Below are positions 17,988 to 28,900 of a DNA stretch of 64,000 nt, piece by piece. Source of the DNA: Clostridiales bacterium (GTDB taxonomy: Bacteria > Bacillota > Clostridia > Christensenellales > Borkfalkiaceae); contig JAFLVP010000004.1 in the NCBI GenBank assembly GCA_022508265.1, positions 20,372 through 84,371 on the forward strand, in the 5' to 3' direction. Every line of letters starts with the position of its first letter. The first letter of the stretch is position 1. A model generated the notes under the pieces. That model searched no databases, had not been told where the DNA came from, and was given only the letters and a program-made list of their open reading frames with translations. Made by a program: the position numbers and the translations under genes.

Positions 17988-20686
17988 TTACTGCGCCTCC
18001 TGAAAATTCCCGAGAAGAATGACTTGACGTCCTGCCATCTCAACTGTCTTATTATTATATCTATGACGAGCAGCAAGGCTATAGCTATCATAAGCGGCAT
18101 CGTGAAGCTGAACGTATAAGAAGTATACTCGGAATCGCTGTTTTCAAGCGTCCTTATATTGTCGAGGTCGAGGATTTTGCCGTTTTCGCTCTTTAGCCTG
18201 TACAGATACGAACTTGTGTATGATGTAAAGCTGTCGTATTCTGCATAATAAGCAATCGCAAAGTCTGCATCCGTTTCGAATTTAATACCGTTCCTCTCAT
18301 AGGTAAGGTGCAGAGAATACGTACCGGGAGCGTCCGTCTGGAAGGTTACAAAATACAAGCCCGAAGCATAAGCGAGCGCTCTTTCCGTAATCAATCCGTC
18401 GGGGTCTGTCAACATTGCCGTAAAGGACGAACCGCCTATCATAGTATTCGGTACCTGCACGTTAAAGGTAGTAGCGCTGCCCGAGCCCTCCACTTCTATG
18501 AGGAAGGGGGTTGTTATACGCTCGTTCGGCAGGCTTGCGTCGGGTATATTGGAAAGGAATTGCCGTCCGTTTTCATCGTTAAACCAATCTTTCGCCCAAT
18601 CGGAGGCGATATCCGAGAGGAAAGAAACGACTTTGCCCTTTCCGCCTCCGCTCCAATACGCGTAAATCGGAATATCGAACGAAGTTACTTTGTCGCGCCA
18701 ATATTTTGCGGAGAGCACGGTAGTTGCCTGCGTCTTTGCCGCATTGTACCAGAAGCCGTCTATATAGCCCAAGTTGCCGACTCCCGCCGCAACCTCGTCG
18801 TCGGGACGGAGCAATGTTACGTCGTACACCACGCCCGTTTCGTCGATACGCACCTGTTGAGTCTGTTCGCTCAACTGTCTGAATATGACGTCAACCTGCT
18901 TCTCGTTCTCTATGGGTTTGTAGAACGCGTCTTCGCTCGTTGCGTTGTCTTCTATTATCTTTTTAATGTTTGCACTGTCTGACGCGGAGGGATAAATTCC
19001 GAGTGCGGAAACGACTATTCCCTCGTCTGTCATCGCCTTTATTTCGGCATTTGCCGCAGATAAATCGCTTGAACCTGTAAGCAGTCCGTCCGTTATAACT
19101 ATTACCTGCTTGTCGTGGAAACGCGTGGGCATCATCTCGTGAGTTGCTTTTAAGGCTCCGCTAAGGCTCGTGTGATTTTCCACTGTCTTTTCCTCAATTT
19201 TTTCGATAACGACTTTTCTTGCCGTCAGCTGAACCGCCGGCTGGAACTCCTCTATTACGCCCGAAAAGCCTATTACCATTACAGTATCTGTGTTGTTGAG
19301 AATATTTATAAGCTCTATTGCCGCTCTCTTTGCGACGGCTAATCTGTCGCTGAAATTCATACTTATCGAAACGTCGAGAACGATGGCAACGAGCCTCTTA
19401 TCCTGGTCGAAATTGCCAACGCGTACGGGAAGCAGCCCAGAGAGCCTCTTTAAAGGCGAATTGAGCTGTTCGGGGTCGTCCTCTTGAATATAAGTATTGC
19501 CGTACGTCGTAAGAGTTTTGCCGTAGTCGTTGACAAGACTTTCCAAGCTCGTCATAAACATATCGTTTGCGCGGATTGTACGCACGTCGAAATTACTTAA
19601 TACAATCTCGTCGTAACCGCACATATCTTCAACCGCGAGAGGAATTTTGGGCATTTCCGTGACGTAATCCACGTCGTCGTTGCCGTAAATTTTTCTGCCG
19701 GCTACAATATCGTCGTTTGAGCCGCCTATGAACAGCACCTTGCGCTCGTCGGCAATTTTCTGTGTAAAATAGCCCACGTTGTTGTAGGGTGAAGTATCGC
19801 CGTCGGCATGTTCCGTTTCAACGCGCACTTCGTAGTTGAAAGCGCCCGTTTTATCGGTAGGCAGGGGTATCGTCACGGCGTTGAGTCCGTTGTAGAACCT
19901 CTCCGCCTGCCTCTTTATGCGGTCGCCGTTCTGATACAGGCTGACGTAACCGTTTACGCTTTCAATCGCTCTGCCGCTGCTGTCCTTGCCGCAGTTTGCC
20001 CTTATAAGCACGTTCACGGCTTCGTCCCTGCCGAGATAGACGGATGACGTTGCCTCCACAGCGTCGAGCTGAACCTCCTTTACTTCGTCGGAGATGTTGT
20101 CGTCTATAAATACCGCGTCGATATAGACGCCGCTATCCTGCAATGCGCTTACGACCGTTACTATATTGTTGGAAGATACTGTTTCAACGCCGTCGGTTAT
20201 TACTATTATCCGCTTGATTACGCCGTCGTCGAAGAGATTGCCCGCATAGCGGAGAACCGCACCTATATCCGTTGCGCTCCTGTCAATCTTTTCCGCCGCG
20301 GAGCGTATATTGGGAACCTTTTCGCCCAAATCGGAGACGCGCAGATAATCTCTGCCGAAAACTATTACGCTCATCTTCGAGTTTCTCGGAAGCTTGCCCG
20401 CAACCTTTGCAACGTTTGACTGTACTTCGTCGATATTGTGGCTTGCCGAATAGGAAACGTCGGCAAGCACGTAGACCTGCGTGTCGGTTATTACGGCTTC
20501 GAAAGTCATACCGCTTACAGCAAGCGTAATGCACAGTGCAATTATCACGTGCAGACACACCGACGCAATGTTATGGGAATTGGCGTTGTCCTTTTTTACC
20601 GTGATAAAGAAAGGCACCAAAATAGCCGCCAAAATCGGAATTGCAATTAAAAGTAACCAAGGGTTATCGAAGCTGATGTTGCTCAT
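17984..20686 (-). CDS. Membrane protein with two von Willebrand factor A domains
   Basis: A 900-residue protein. Two membrane helices at the N-terminus (LLLIAIPILAAILVPFF; VCLHVIIALCITLAVSG) are followed by a first VWA domain with MIDAS-like DVSYS, a mid-region related to BatA-type proteins, a second VWA domain with DVSISM (DxSxS), a beta-rich domain, and a C-terminal membrane helix before a basic tail (IFRRRSK). VWA domains bind protein partners through a metal ion. Position in a MoxR-DUF58-VWA operon suggests it is a client or adaptor of the MoxR AAA+ ATPase. It overlaps the 631-residue VWA gene by 23 nt. Confidence 0.85.
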   Translation of the reverse strand: MSNISFDNPWLLLIAIPILAAILVPFFITVKKDNANSHNIASVCLHVIIALCITLAVSGMTFEAVITDTQVYVLADVSYSASHNIDEVQSNVAKVAGKLPRNSKMSVIVFGRDYLRVSDLGEKVPNIRSAAEKIDRSATDIGAVLRYAGNLFDDGVIKRIIVITDGVETVSSNNIVTVVSALQDSGVYIDAVFIDDNISDEVKEVQLDAVEATSSVYLGRDEAVNVLIRANCGKDSSGRAIESVNGYVSLYQNGDRIKRQAERFYNGLNAVTIPLPTDKTGAFNYEVRVETEHADGDTSPYNNVGYFTQKIADERKVLFIGGSNDDIVAGRKIYGNDDVDYVTEMPKIPLAVEDMCGYDEIVLSNFDVRTIRANDMFMTSLESLVNDYGKTLTTYGNTYIQEDDPEQLNSPLKRLSGLLPVRVGNFDQDKRLVAIVLDVSISMNFSDRLAVAKRAAIELINILNNTDTVMVIGFSGVIEEFQPAVQLTARKVVIEKIEEKTVENHTSLSGALKATHEMMPTRFHDKQVIVITDGLLTGSSDLSAANAEIKAMTDEGIVVSALGIYPSASDSANIKKIIEDNATSEDAFYKPIENEKQVDVIFRQLSEQTQQVRIDETGVVYDVTLLRPDDEVAAGVGNLGYIDGFWYNAAKTQATTVLSAKYWRDKVTSFDIPIYAYWSGGGKGKVVSFLSDIASDWAKDWFNDENGRQFLSNIPDASLPNERITTPFLIEVEGSGSATTFNVQVPNTMIGGSSFTAMLTDPDGLITERALAYASGLYFVTFQTDAPGTYSLHLTYERNGIKFETDADFAIAYYAEYDSFTSYTSSYLYRLKSENGKILDLDNIRTLENSDSEYTSYTFSFTMPLMIAIALLLVIDIIIRQLRWQDVKSFFSGIFRRRSK

Positions 20687-22559
20687 AGCAGTATATCCCC
20701 CAGTCCGCCAGCAATAAAAGACCTATAAAGATGAAAAATGCCAGCAGGTCATCATAAAATCCGTCTGAATATTCGGATTTCAAATCCCCGACCAAAGAAA
20801 GCGCGCCGCCGCCTTCGGAGCCGCTCTCTGATTGAGGCACGCACGAAAACAGACTTAAAATTTCCTCTTCCTTGTCCGCGCGCTTTACTCTCAAAGTATA
20901 AGTTCCCGTTTCGGTCAATTTAACCTGACACGAATCGGCGCCGTAGGTGTCGAGGGTCGTGTCCGTCCCGGACGGAGAGGTTACGACTATGCTCTCACAG
21001 TTGGGAACTACGTTTACGTTCATAACGTCGCCGCACGTGTAGACTGTTTCGTCTATTACGGACGGCAACGAATAGTTCATAAGGTTTTTCGTAAGAATAA
21101 GGAAATCCTCCAACATACCGAAGTTGGAGTCGCCTATTTTAAAAGCAAACACTACCTGTCTGTCGTTGTTCTTGTTCAAACCTACCGTTATTAAAGGATT
21201 GTTACCCACCTTCAGAATGGTCGTGAAGCGGGGTGCGCTGTAAACGGCGTACTTGCGCACGGCAACCTCGCGCTGGATAACGTTTTCCATAAGCTTTTTA
21301 CCCTGATTGCTCGACGGAATTACATATTGAGGAACGTAGTAGCTGCCCGGTCCTTCCGTGTCGTTGGGCTCTTCGTAATCCTTAAACGTTACGCCCGTCT
21401 GCGTGTTCGTGCCGTCTATACCGTCAATGAGCCAGATAGCCGCGTTCGTGGGAAGGGTTGCGGGCGAATAGCCGTTGAATACGTACAGTTCGGCTCTGTC
21501 AAGATTGCCGTTTGCCTGTCTGTCGGCGTATTGCGTCGGCGAAATCAGGGTGACGTTCTCCCGAGCAACTCCGCCCGCGTCGATTATTGCGTTTCTAATG
21601 TACAGAGTGTCGTTTGATTCGCTGACTATGACGACGTTTCTCGACTGCGCGGCAGCCTGCTTATAGAGAATGACCGTGTTGTCTGCCGAAAGGGCGTCGC
21701 CGTTGGTTATGCGTACGCGCACACTGTAATAGGTCATTGCCGCCTCGAACTCAAATTCGGCAGCCTCTCCCTTTGTGACCTGTTTTTGAACTTCTTCAAC
21801 CTTTTCGTATTCGCTGTCGCGCGAATAGTTATACGAGAATTCTATATTCAAAGTAGCGTCCGACTTATACGAAACAACACTGCCCTTTACCGTCCCGCTA
21901 TTATCCAAGGGCTTGCAATTCAGCGCATAGTTACCCTCGTTTGCAGACACGTCTATAAGGGTCATATTTCTCACTTCGTAGAATTTGTCCGAAATAAGAT
22001 ATATAACCGCGGAGTCGTTTGCATCGAAATAATTCTGCGCAATATCCATAGCCAAAGTACATTCGCCGCTGCTCCAGCCTGCGATGAGGTTTTTGACGTT
22101 TGTTTTTGCCTGCTCTTTGTCCGTAATCCCCTCGAAAGTAACGTCCGCCGTATCGCGCACGAAAACGAGCGTGTACGAGCTTCCGCCGAGGGATTTGTCT
22201 ATAATCGAATTTATTTCGTCCTGCGCCCTTTTAAAGCGGGTAGAGCCGCCCTGCTGAATATTCATACTTGCCGAACCGTCGAGTATGAAATAGATGTCGT
22301 TTGCCGACTTGGGTACAATAAATACGGGGTGCGCAATGAGAAGCGACGACGCCGCCACAGCCAAAATCTGCAAAATGAGGGTTATTATACCCGTCAGCTT
22401 CGATATGGGCTTTCTCTTTTTAAGGAACTGTTCGCTAATCTCCCAAAGGTAGGTGGAACCTATGGTCTGTTCGGTGTATTTGGACTTTATTATATAAATT
22501 AAAATCAGAACAGGTATGCCGATAAGTCCGAGCAAGCCGAGAGGAAAATAAAAACTCAT
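20664..22559 (-). CDS. BatA/VWA domain-containing membrane protein
   Basis: A 631-residue protein with the BatA N-terminal membrane domain (YFPLGLLGLIGIPVLILIYI, then a second helix), followed by a VWA domain with the MIDAS motif ILDGSASM, an extracellular beta-rich region, and a single C-terminal membrane helix (DLLAFFIFIGLLLLADWGIYC). It overlaps the DUF58 gene by 4 nt. BatA-like proteins occur with MoxR and DUF58 in many bacteria; a role in envelope protein assembly or stress resistance is plausible but not shown. Confidence 0.87.
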   Translation of the reverse strand: MSFYFPLGLLGLIGIPVLILIYIIKSKYTEQTIGSTYLWEISEQFLKKRKPISKLTGIITLILQILAVAASSLLIAHPVFIVPKSANDIYFILDGSASMNIQQGGSTRFKRAQDEINSIIDKSLGGSSYTLVFVRDTADVTFEGITDKEQAKTNVKNLIAGWSSGECTLAMDIAQNYFDANDSAVIYLISDKFYEVRNMTLIDVSANEGNYALNCKPLDNSGTVKGSVVSYKSDATLNIEFSYNYSRDSEYEKVEEVQKQVTKGEAAEFEFEAAMTYYSVRVRITNGDALSADNTVILYKQAAAQSRNVVIVSESNDTLYIRNAIIDAGGVARENVTLISPTQYADRQANGNLDRAELYVFNGYSPATLPTNAAIWLIDGIDGTNTQTGVTFKDYEEPNDTEGPGSYYVPQYVIPSSNQGKKLMENVIQREVAVRKYAVYSAPRFTTILKVGNNPLITVGLNKNNDRQVVFAFKIGDSNFGMLEDFLILTKNLMNYSLPSVIDETVYTCGDVMNVNVVPNCESIVVTSPSGTDTTLDTYGADSCQVKLTETGTYTLRVKRADKEEEILSLFSCVPQSESGSEGGGALSLVGDLKSEYSDGFYDDLLAFFIFIGLLLLADWGIYCYEQHQLR

Positions 22560-23440
22560 TTAAGCACCCCCAGCTGTGTAAGCTGTTCAAAAAATACCTC
22601 GTTTAAGGGCTTGTCGTCCTGAACGAGCATATATTCCGCATCGCGCGCGTTGCAATAGCTGCGCAGCCTGTTCTGCACGAACTGCACCGCTTCGCGGTAC
22701 GCTTTGATGATATCTCTGTTGATGTTTTTGCGATAGCTTCTGTTAGGATTTTCGCTATCGTAGAATATGTTCTTGCCGCGCACCTTGGGATTTATCTCTT
22801 CGGAGGTCAACACCTGCACGCAGAGAAGGTCGCGCTTTTTGTCCGCAAGGTAGTCTATGGCGCTTTCGTAGTCGCTGTGCGTCAAAAAGTCGGAAATAAT
22901 TACCGAAAGTCCGTCGCCGTAGCCTACCTTCGAGGGAAGTATTCCCTCGGTTATGAAACACTCGCCGTCGAACTCTATATCGTTTAACTTCATTATCTCG
23001 GCAAAGTATCTCTCCCTGCCCGAAATGGCGGAAATTACCTCCGTTACCTCGCTTCCGCGGATTGTGAAAATCGAAACCCTGTCAAGCTCGCATATCGAAA
23101 GATAGGCAAGCGTTGCCGCCATCTGTAAAGCCATCTCCGCCTTTTTGCCGTCGCCGTATGCCATAGACTGACTTACGTCTATATAAATTCTTGTGTGAAG
23201 CTGTCTTTCGTCGAGGTAAAGCTTTAAATACAAATTCTCCGAACGGGCGTAGGCGTTCCAGTCAATCTTGGTAATGTCGTCGCCGGCCATATAATTTCTG
23301 TAATCGACAAATTCGCACGACGAACCGTACGTCTTGCTCTTATGATTACCTCCGAATAGACCGGCTATATTTTTTTTGAGAATCGTCTGCAACGTTTCCA
23401 CGCGCTGCAAAAACGCTTCGTTGATTGCGAGATTGCCCAT
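22556..23440 (-). CDS. DUF58 domain-containing protein
   Basis: A 294-residue protein matching the DUF58 family. The signature YRNYMAGDDITKIDWNAYARS (quoted in part) precedes a VWA-like fold with IYIDVSQSMAYGD. It is soluble and lacks the N-terminal membrane helices seen in some DUF58 members. It lies between moxR and a BatA-like gene, the standard arrangement, and overlaps the latter by ATGA. DUF58 proteins are thought to link MoxR ATPases to VWA membrane partners. Confidence 0.9.
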   Translation of the reverse strand: MGNLAINEAFLQRVETLQTILKKNIAGLFGGNHKSKTYGSSCEFVDYRNYMAGDDITKIDWNAYARSENLYLKLYLDERQLHTRIYIDVSQSMAYGDGKKAEMALQMAATLAYLSICELDRVSIFTIRGSEVTEVISAISGRERYFAEIMKLNDIEFDGECFITEGILPSKVGYGDGLSVIISDFLTHSDYESAIDYLADKKRDLLCVQVLTSEEINPKVRGKNIFYDSENPNRSYRKNINRDIIKAYREAVQFVQNRLRSYCNARDAEYMLVQDDKPLNEVFFEQLTQLGVLK

Positions 23441-23471
23441 TTGCTGCCTTTTTGTGTTTTAAATTTATAAA

Positions 23472-24695
23472 CTATTTTTTGCCGAAAAGCTTTTTCTTTT
23501 CCTTTTTGCCTTCCTTTTCGTCGTCCGCCGAGGGCGCCTCTTCAGCAGGTTTATCCTCCGCTGGTGCAGCGGATTTATGAAGTTCGCCCGACTTTATTCC
23601 GCCTGCCTCTTCCGCCTTTTGCTTTTTCCAATCCTCGACGGTAAAGGCTGTGTCCGTGCCTGCGGGCTCCGCCGTCTTGGGTGCGGGTTTTTTGTCGAGC
23701 TTGCCCGAACCCTTTTCCTTTGCGTTTTCCGCAATGAGCTTTGTTATTATGTCGTCAACCGTAAGTCTTTCGTTGATTGCCGTATAGTTTACCTTCATTC
23801 TGTGGCGCAGAACGGGGTATGCGAGTGCGTCGATATCCTCGTAGGATACGTTAAATCTGCCGTCGATGAGCGCGCGGACTTTAGCCGCCGTAATGAGCGC
23901 CTGACCCGCACGGGGCGAACAGCCGTATTTTACGTACTTTTTAGCCGTTTCGCCGCTATCGGGGAGCTCGGGATGGGTGCGCGTGACGAGGCGCATTGCG
24001 TAGTATAAAACGTCGGGAACGACGGGAACGTTCTTTGCCAGCTCGCGCATGGCAAGAATAGCAGGTCCGTCAACGACTGCGTTTGCCGTTTCGTCCATGG
24101 TTATCTGCGTCATATTTACTATGTCGGCAAGCTCTTCGACGGTGGGAAAGCCGACAAGCAGTTTGAACATAAAGCGGTCCATCTGCGCTTCGGGCAGAGG
24201 GTAGGTACCGTCCTGCTCTATGGGGTTCTGCGTAGCGAGTACGAAGAAGGGTTCGGAGAGCTTGTAAGTCTCCTTACCTACCGTAACCTTGTGCTCTTGC
24301 ATAACCTCAAGCATCGAGGACTGCGTTTTGGGAGTTGCACGGTTGATTTCGTCCGCCAAAACGAGATTTGCAAATATGGGTCCGCGCTGGAAGACGGTAT
24401 TCATCTTGCCCGAGGCGTCCTTTTCGATAACGTTCGTGCCCGTGACGTCCGAGGGCATCAAGTCGGGCGTAAACTGAATACGCGAGAAAGGAAGCTTGAG
24501 CGCCTTGCCGAGCGTACGCACGAGTCTGGTCTTGCCGACGCCGGGAACACCCTCCAAAAGCACGTTGCCGCCCGCTATAATTGCAATTATAACGTTGTTG
24601 ACAATATCTTCCTGTCCGACAAGGTCTTTTTTGATTTCTTCTTTGATTTTTGCAACCGAACGGCTGAAATTTTCAACCTGTGCCTTATTGTCCAT
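23472..24695 (-). CDS. MoxR-type AAA+ ATPase
   Basis: A 407-residue AAA+ chaperone-like ATPase. Walker A is EGVPGVGKTRL, Walker B LADEINRATPKTQ, sensor-1 ATQNPIEQDGTYPLPEAQ and the lid SPRAGQALITAAK. From residue ~325 to the end there is an unusual low-complexity tail rich in Lys, Glu, Ala and Pro (APAEDKPAEEAPSADDEKEG), absent from most MoxR proteins and perhaps a docking segment. It is second in the operon, 20 bp after the membrane-protein gene. It probably remodels the VWA proteins encoded downstream. Confidence 0.92.
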   Translation of the reverse strand: MDNKAQVENFSRSVAKIKEEIKKDLVGQEDIVNNVIIAIIAGGNVLLEGVPGVGKTRLVRTLGKALKLPFSRIQFTPDLMPSDVTGTNVIEKDASGKMNTVFQRGPIFANLVLADEINRATPKTQSSMLEVMQEHKVTVGKETYKLSEPFFVLATQNPIEQDGTYPLPEAQMDRFMFKLLVGFPTVEELADIVNMTQITMDETANAVVDGPAILAMRELAKNVPVVPDVLYYAMRLVTRTHPELPDSGETAKKYVKYGCSPRAGQALITAAKVRALIDGRFNVSYEDIDALAYPVLRHRMKVNYTAINERLTVDDIITKLIAENAKEKGSGKLDKKPAPKTAEPAGTDTAFTVEDWKKQKAEEAGGIKSGELHKSAAPAEDKPAEEAPSADDEKEGKKEKKKLFGKK

Positions 24696-24715
24696 TATTT
24701 TAACCTCTTAATTTT

Positions 24716-25816
24716 CTACTGATTTTCTTCATTTTTATTTAAATCCGCGAAGTAGGTAGCCATTATATACTCCCACTCTTCCCGAGATATCGTGCCTTCT
24801 TCGAACGCTCTTTCGACTATCTCGTAGTACTTGTCGCGTACGGCGCTGTTACTTGCCGTAGTGTATCCCGTTTCGGGGTCGAAGAACGGAACGTTGTTTC
24901 CGACAATCTCTCCGCCGGGGTTATCATCGGGATTTTTACCGGGGTCGTCTTGAGGGGGCTTATTTTCGCTGCCAGGGGTGTCGTCCCCGTCGTTGTCCCC
25001 GACAGGTCTTATATTGAATATCTCGTAGAGCTTGTTAATTACGTAAGTCTCGTCCTCGGTATTCAAACCCTTCTGTTCCTCTGAAATTCCTCTGTCGTTT
25101 GCGTCTTTGACGACGTTGTGAATATTTGCCACGGTGTTTTCGACAAATGCCGAAAGACTGCTGTTTGAAACGCCGTTTAAAAGAGCGCCCTTTAAACTTT
25201 CAAGCTGTAAGAGCATACCCGTCTTGACCACCGCGTCCGCCTTTTTTGTGGTGCGCACGTACTCGATGAGGTCGTCCAGCGCCGCCCACTCCCACTCGGT
25301 TACGTCGCGCGGAGGCTCTTCGGGGGGCTCATCGCTCTTGGGAACGAATATCGCGGGCAGGACACTTGCCGTCACTGGCAAAGCCGCAATTCCCACTGCC
25401 GCTATTACACCGCTTAAAATAAGCGCCGCTATATTGGCAAACCGCAGCGATTTCACGGAAATACCGCCGAGCGCGGCGGACGCGTCCGCTCGCTGTAAAT
25501 CGAGTATGTCGCTATCCTGTCCGCCGTATTCGTAAGCCGTTTGCACCCTTGCGTATAACCCAAGCTCTCTGTCCAACCGCATTGCGATTTTTTTGTCGTT
25601 GGTTCGGAATATGAGAAAGGCTACCAAAGCGCCGAGAATAAACCCGCCCAGACCTATTAAAATGTAATATAGTAAAAGAAGGTCTATTCGGAAAAGTCTG
25701 CAGGGCACAAATACTGCGTCGACCGCCAAAAATGCCGCCGCAAGTCCGAAGCTTATACACTTTATAAGTATTTCAAGCCATACTTTTTTCTTGAATTTTT
25801 TAAAATTCGCGTCCAT
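24716..25816 (-). CDS. DUF4175-like membrane protein, first gene of the MoxR/VWA operon
   Basis: The ATG at 25816 (MDANFKKF) is chosen over the ORF-track start. Two N-terminal membrane helices are followed by a cytoplasmic stretch (AMRLDRELGLYARVQTAYEY) that resembles DUF4175 proteins, a third hydrophobic region (IAALILSGVIAAVGIAALP), and a soluble helical domain with a Gly/Asp/Pro/Asn-rich linker near residues 280-315. DUF4175-type proteins occur beside MoxR/BatA genes. The assignment rests on a short motif, so the family call is tentative; membership of the operon is well supported by spacing. Confidence 0.65.
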   Translation of the reverse strand: MDANFKKFKKKVWLEILIKCISFGLAAAFLAVDAVFVPCRLFRIDLLLLYYILIGLGGFILGALVAFLIFRTNDKKIAMRLDRELGLYARVQTAYEYGGQDSDILDLQRADASAALGGISVKSLRFANIAALILSGVIAAVGIAALPVTASVLPAIFVPKSDEPPEEPPRDVTEWEWAALDDLIEYVRTTKKADAVVKTGMLLQLESLKGALLNGVSNSSLSAFVENTVANIHNVVKDANDRGISEEQKGLNTEDETYVINKLYEIFNIRPVGDNDGDDTPGSENKPPQDDPGKNPDDNPGGEIVGNNVPFFDPETGYTTASNSAVRDKYYEIVERAFEEGTISREEWEYIMATYFADLNKNEENQ

Positions 25817-25843
25817 TTTTACTTCTCTTTTAAAAGTGCACAC

Positions 25844-25872
25844 GGCTATTCCGCAATTTTTGCGGAATAGCC
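25844..25872. terminator. Strong hairpin between the InlB-repeat gene and the MoxR operon
   Basis: GGCTATTCCGCA, loop of 5 nt, TGCGGAATAGCC: a 12-bp perfect stem. T-runs are a few bases away on either side, so it may be a weak terminator or an mRNA-processing/stability hairpin that sets different levels for the two transcripts. Confidence 0.6.
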
Positions 25873-25903
25873 AGCACTTTTGTTATATTGTTCGGTTTAT
25901 GCC

Positions 25904-28900
25904 TTATTTAAATACTTCGAATGTGAAATCCGCGTCATATGCCCATCCGCCGGTGAGGAGTTCTATTATAATAGTTTCTCCTGCCTCCAACTCAACCACG
26001 GCTGCGTGTTCTTCACCATCCCTTATTACAGAAATTTCGCCATACTCGGGCTCGCCTGCATAATACCAGGTCCACTCATCGGGATGATAGCCGTATATCA
26101 AGCCTTTGATTATCATTGCGTTTGTGTAGACCGTATCACCGTACATATCATTGCTGAATCTGAATTTGTAGGTTCCTGCTTCGGTAGCGGTAAACTTTGC
26201 GTAGTAAGTTTCGCCGGAGCTTGCAACGAACGTTTTGCTGCCGCCTTCTGCGTTCATATCAAAAGCGGTTTCTTCCGTCTCGCCGGGTTTGGATTGTTGT
26301 TTCTCGAACTTTATCTTAATAGTTGCGGGAACTTTGGTTATTCTGTTTCCTATATGCAGAATAACTATATCGTTCGTCTTGACCTTGAATTGGTCTCCGT
26401 CCGAAAGACTGCCCCACGCGCAGTAATCGAAGCTCGCTATAGTGCCGGGGTCAACATCGGAGGCGTGAATATGAATAGACTTATTATATTCATCATTATC
26501 ATCGGGACCGAAATAGAAATCGCCGTCATTGTAGCTTTCGTCGGTACTTAAGCTAATCGAATAAGTCCCGCCTGCGGCTGCTTTGAAATAGTAGTATTGG
26601 CCAAAGACAAACATTGAAGTCTGCAACGTAAATTCTTGAGTTTCGGTGGGCAAATTGACGAATACCAAGGGATTAAGCGTATCGTAAAGTGTATTGTCCT
26701 TATATATTACTATCGTGTAGTTGCCTTCCGAACCCGACACACCGACTTCCAAATTTAACGTTACTTGGTCATAGTTTTCGTTATAATAAGAAGCAGTAGC
26801 GATGTATCTGTCCGTTTCCGAGTTGTATCCCGTTAAGCTGAGGTTTACATAACCGCCCTCAAGACTTACGTCATGATAATTAACGTTAGAATAATAGTAC
26901 ATAAAGTGATTGCCTACGTAGTGTACGCCCATGTCTACGGGAAGCACCTTGGGTATTTCTTTGGGTGCGTCGCCCGATCTCGTGTAGACGTATACACCCG
27001 TACCGTCGCTTAACTGTACGTTGACGCTGACTACTTTGCCGCCCGAGAGGTTGGCGGTTAAAATAATATTGTTTAATTTGAGTACGTTATAGCCGCTACC
27101 GTCGCTCTTTTCATATAACGTGCCGCCTTGTTCGCCGTACATGAATTCCATCTTGTCGGGGTTCTTGATTGAACCGTATTTCACATAGCTGTTGCCGCTT
27201 GCGTGCACTACTATTTCAAATATCGTGCCGGAACCGAAGTAGTTTACTCCGTCGCCTGCGCGAGTGTAAGTGCCTGCAAATGCGGATATATCGAGAGCCG
27301 CCTGAGGCGCTACGTAATGCAACGTATCGGTGTCCGTACCGCCGCCTGATTTTTTAACTTTCAACACGAGCGTACCGGGCTCGATTTCTGTCAAAGTATA
27401 GTCATCTGTCCGGGTTGCCGTTTCGGTTTGTTCTGTGATTACAGAGAAATAAGCAGTATTAAACGAACCGCCAAGGTATGAGCTGATGCCGAATGAACCG
27501 AGGTCTGAATAATTTACGGTTACCTGTTTTGCGGTTTTGTTAAAATCAACCGTATATTTGCTACCTACGTACTTTCCGCTCGTCCAGCCTTCCTCAGGGA
27601 ATTCTTCGTTGTTAATCTCACTGACTAAAAGCGATACTCTTGTGTCGTCTTCTATACCGTCTGCGGGACGGTAAAGAGTTATTATTACGGTTTTATTTGC
27701 ATATAAATCAAGCTCTTTCACATCTTTGGCATAGCCTGCGCCGTAGAATACGCCTTCGTCCTCGGCGAGGTCGGTTGTGAAATAGCATTTCTGTGCCGCG
27801 GGATTGTAAAGAGATAATTCATATCTGCCCATTTCCTCTGCGGTAAAGCTGAACTTCAATACGGTCTTTTCTTCGAACGTAGTCTGATAAGGCGTAGAAA
27901 GTTCAAGCTCGGGATAGATTGCCTTCCACTTTGCATATATAGTGATTGCCGATTCAATCGTTTGAGTATTAAAGTTGAATGTCTGCGTGCAGTCTTCGTC
28001 CCTGTACCAGCCGACGAATACGAAATCCGGGTCTTCGGATACGGGGTCTTCGGGCTTGGTTACAAGTCCGCCGACCTTGACGTTCTGCACTTCGGGTGCC
28101 GTGCCGTGGCCCTGCATATTGAAAGTAACTGTAACAGTCCATTTAGCGTATAAAGTAGTGTTTTCGCTTACTTCGGAACTGAAGTCGTACTCGTCGCCGT
28201 CGCACTCGGGGTTAGTATACCAGCCCGCGAAAGTGTAGCCCGTAGCCGAAGGATCTGCGGGTTTTGTAGGCTTTTGACCCTCTTCAAGCTTTTGAGTGGG
28301 AATCTGTTCGCCGTGGCCCTGCATATCGAACTTGAACATAATTCTTTCGTCAACCGTCCAGTGAGCCACGATTTTCGTATCGGCGTTGATTGCCGTATTT
28401 TCGAAATCGAACTCCGCACTGCCGTCCTCTGTATACCAGCCTGCAAAGAGGTAACCGTCGATGTCGGGGTCGGTTTCGGGTTTGGTCGCGTGACCGCCCT
28501 CTTCTACTCTTTGAAGTGCGTAGGTTTTATTTCTGCCCTCTGTACCCAAATTAAAGGTTACGAGGGGTCTTGTATCGACTTTCCAACAAGCGTGGAGAGT
28601 TAATTCCGCCGTTACGGGAGTGCTGAAATCATAAGGAGTTTCCTCGTCATCGGCATACCAATAGTCAAAGACGTAGCCGTCTGCGCCGTAGTCGGGTTCA
28701 GCAGGTTCTACTGCCGTTTCGCCCAATTTTACGGTCTGCGCCTCGGGCGCCGTGCCGTGACCGCCCACGTCAAAGGTTACGGTAGCCGACCACTTTGCAT
28801 ATACGGTCGTGGGTGCGGTTATCGCTGTGCCGTTGAAGTCGAATTCCGTGGTGCAAGCCGCGTCGGCATACCAGCCGCCAAAGACAAGTCCCGCCTCGGC

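Noticed and set aside
14198-25816. Type IV pilus or secretion locus
   Set aside because: The VWA proteins and AAA+ ATPase might suggest it, but there are no pilins, prepilin peptidase or secretion ATPases; MoxR/DUF58/BatA motifs are explicit.
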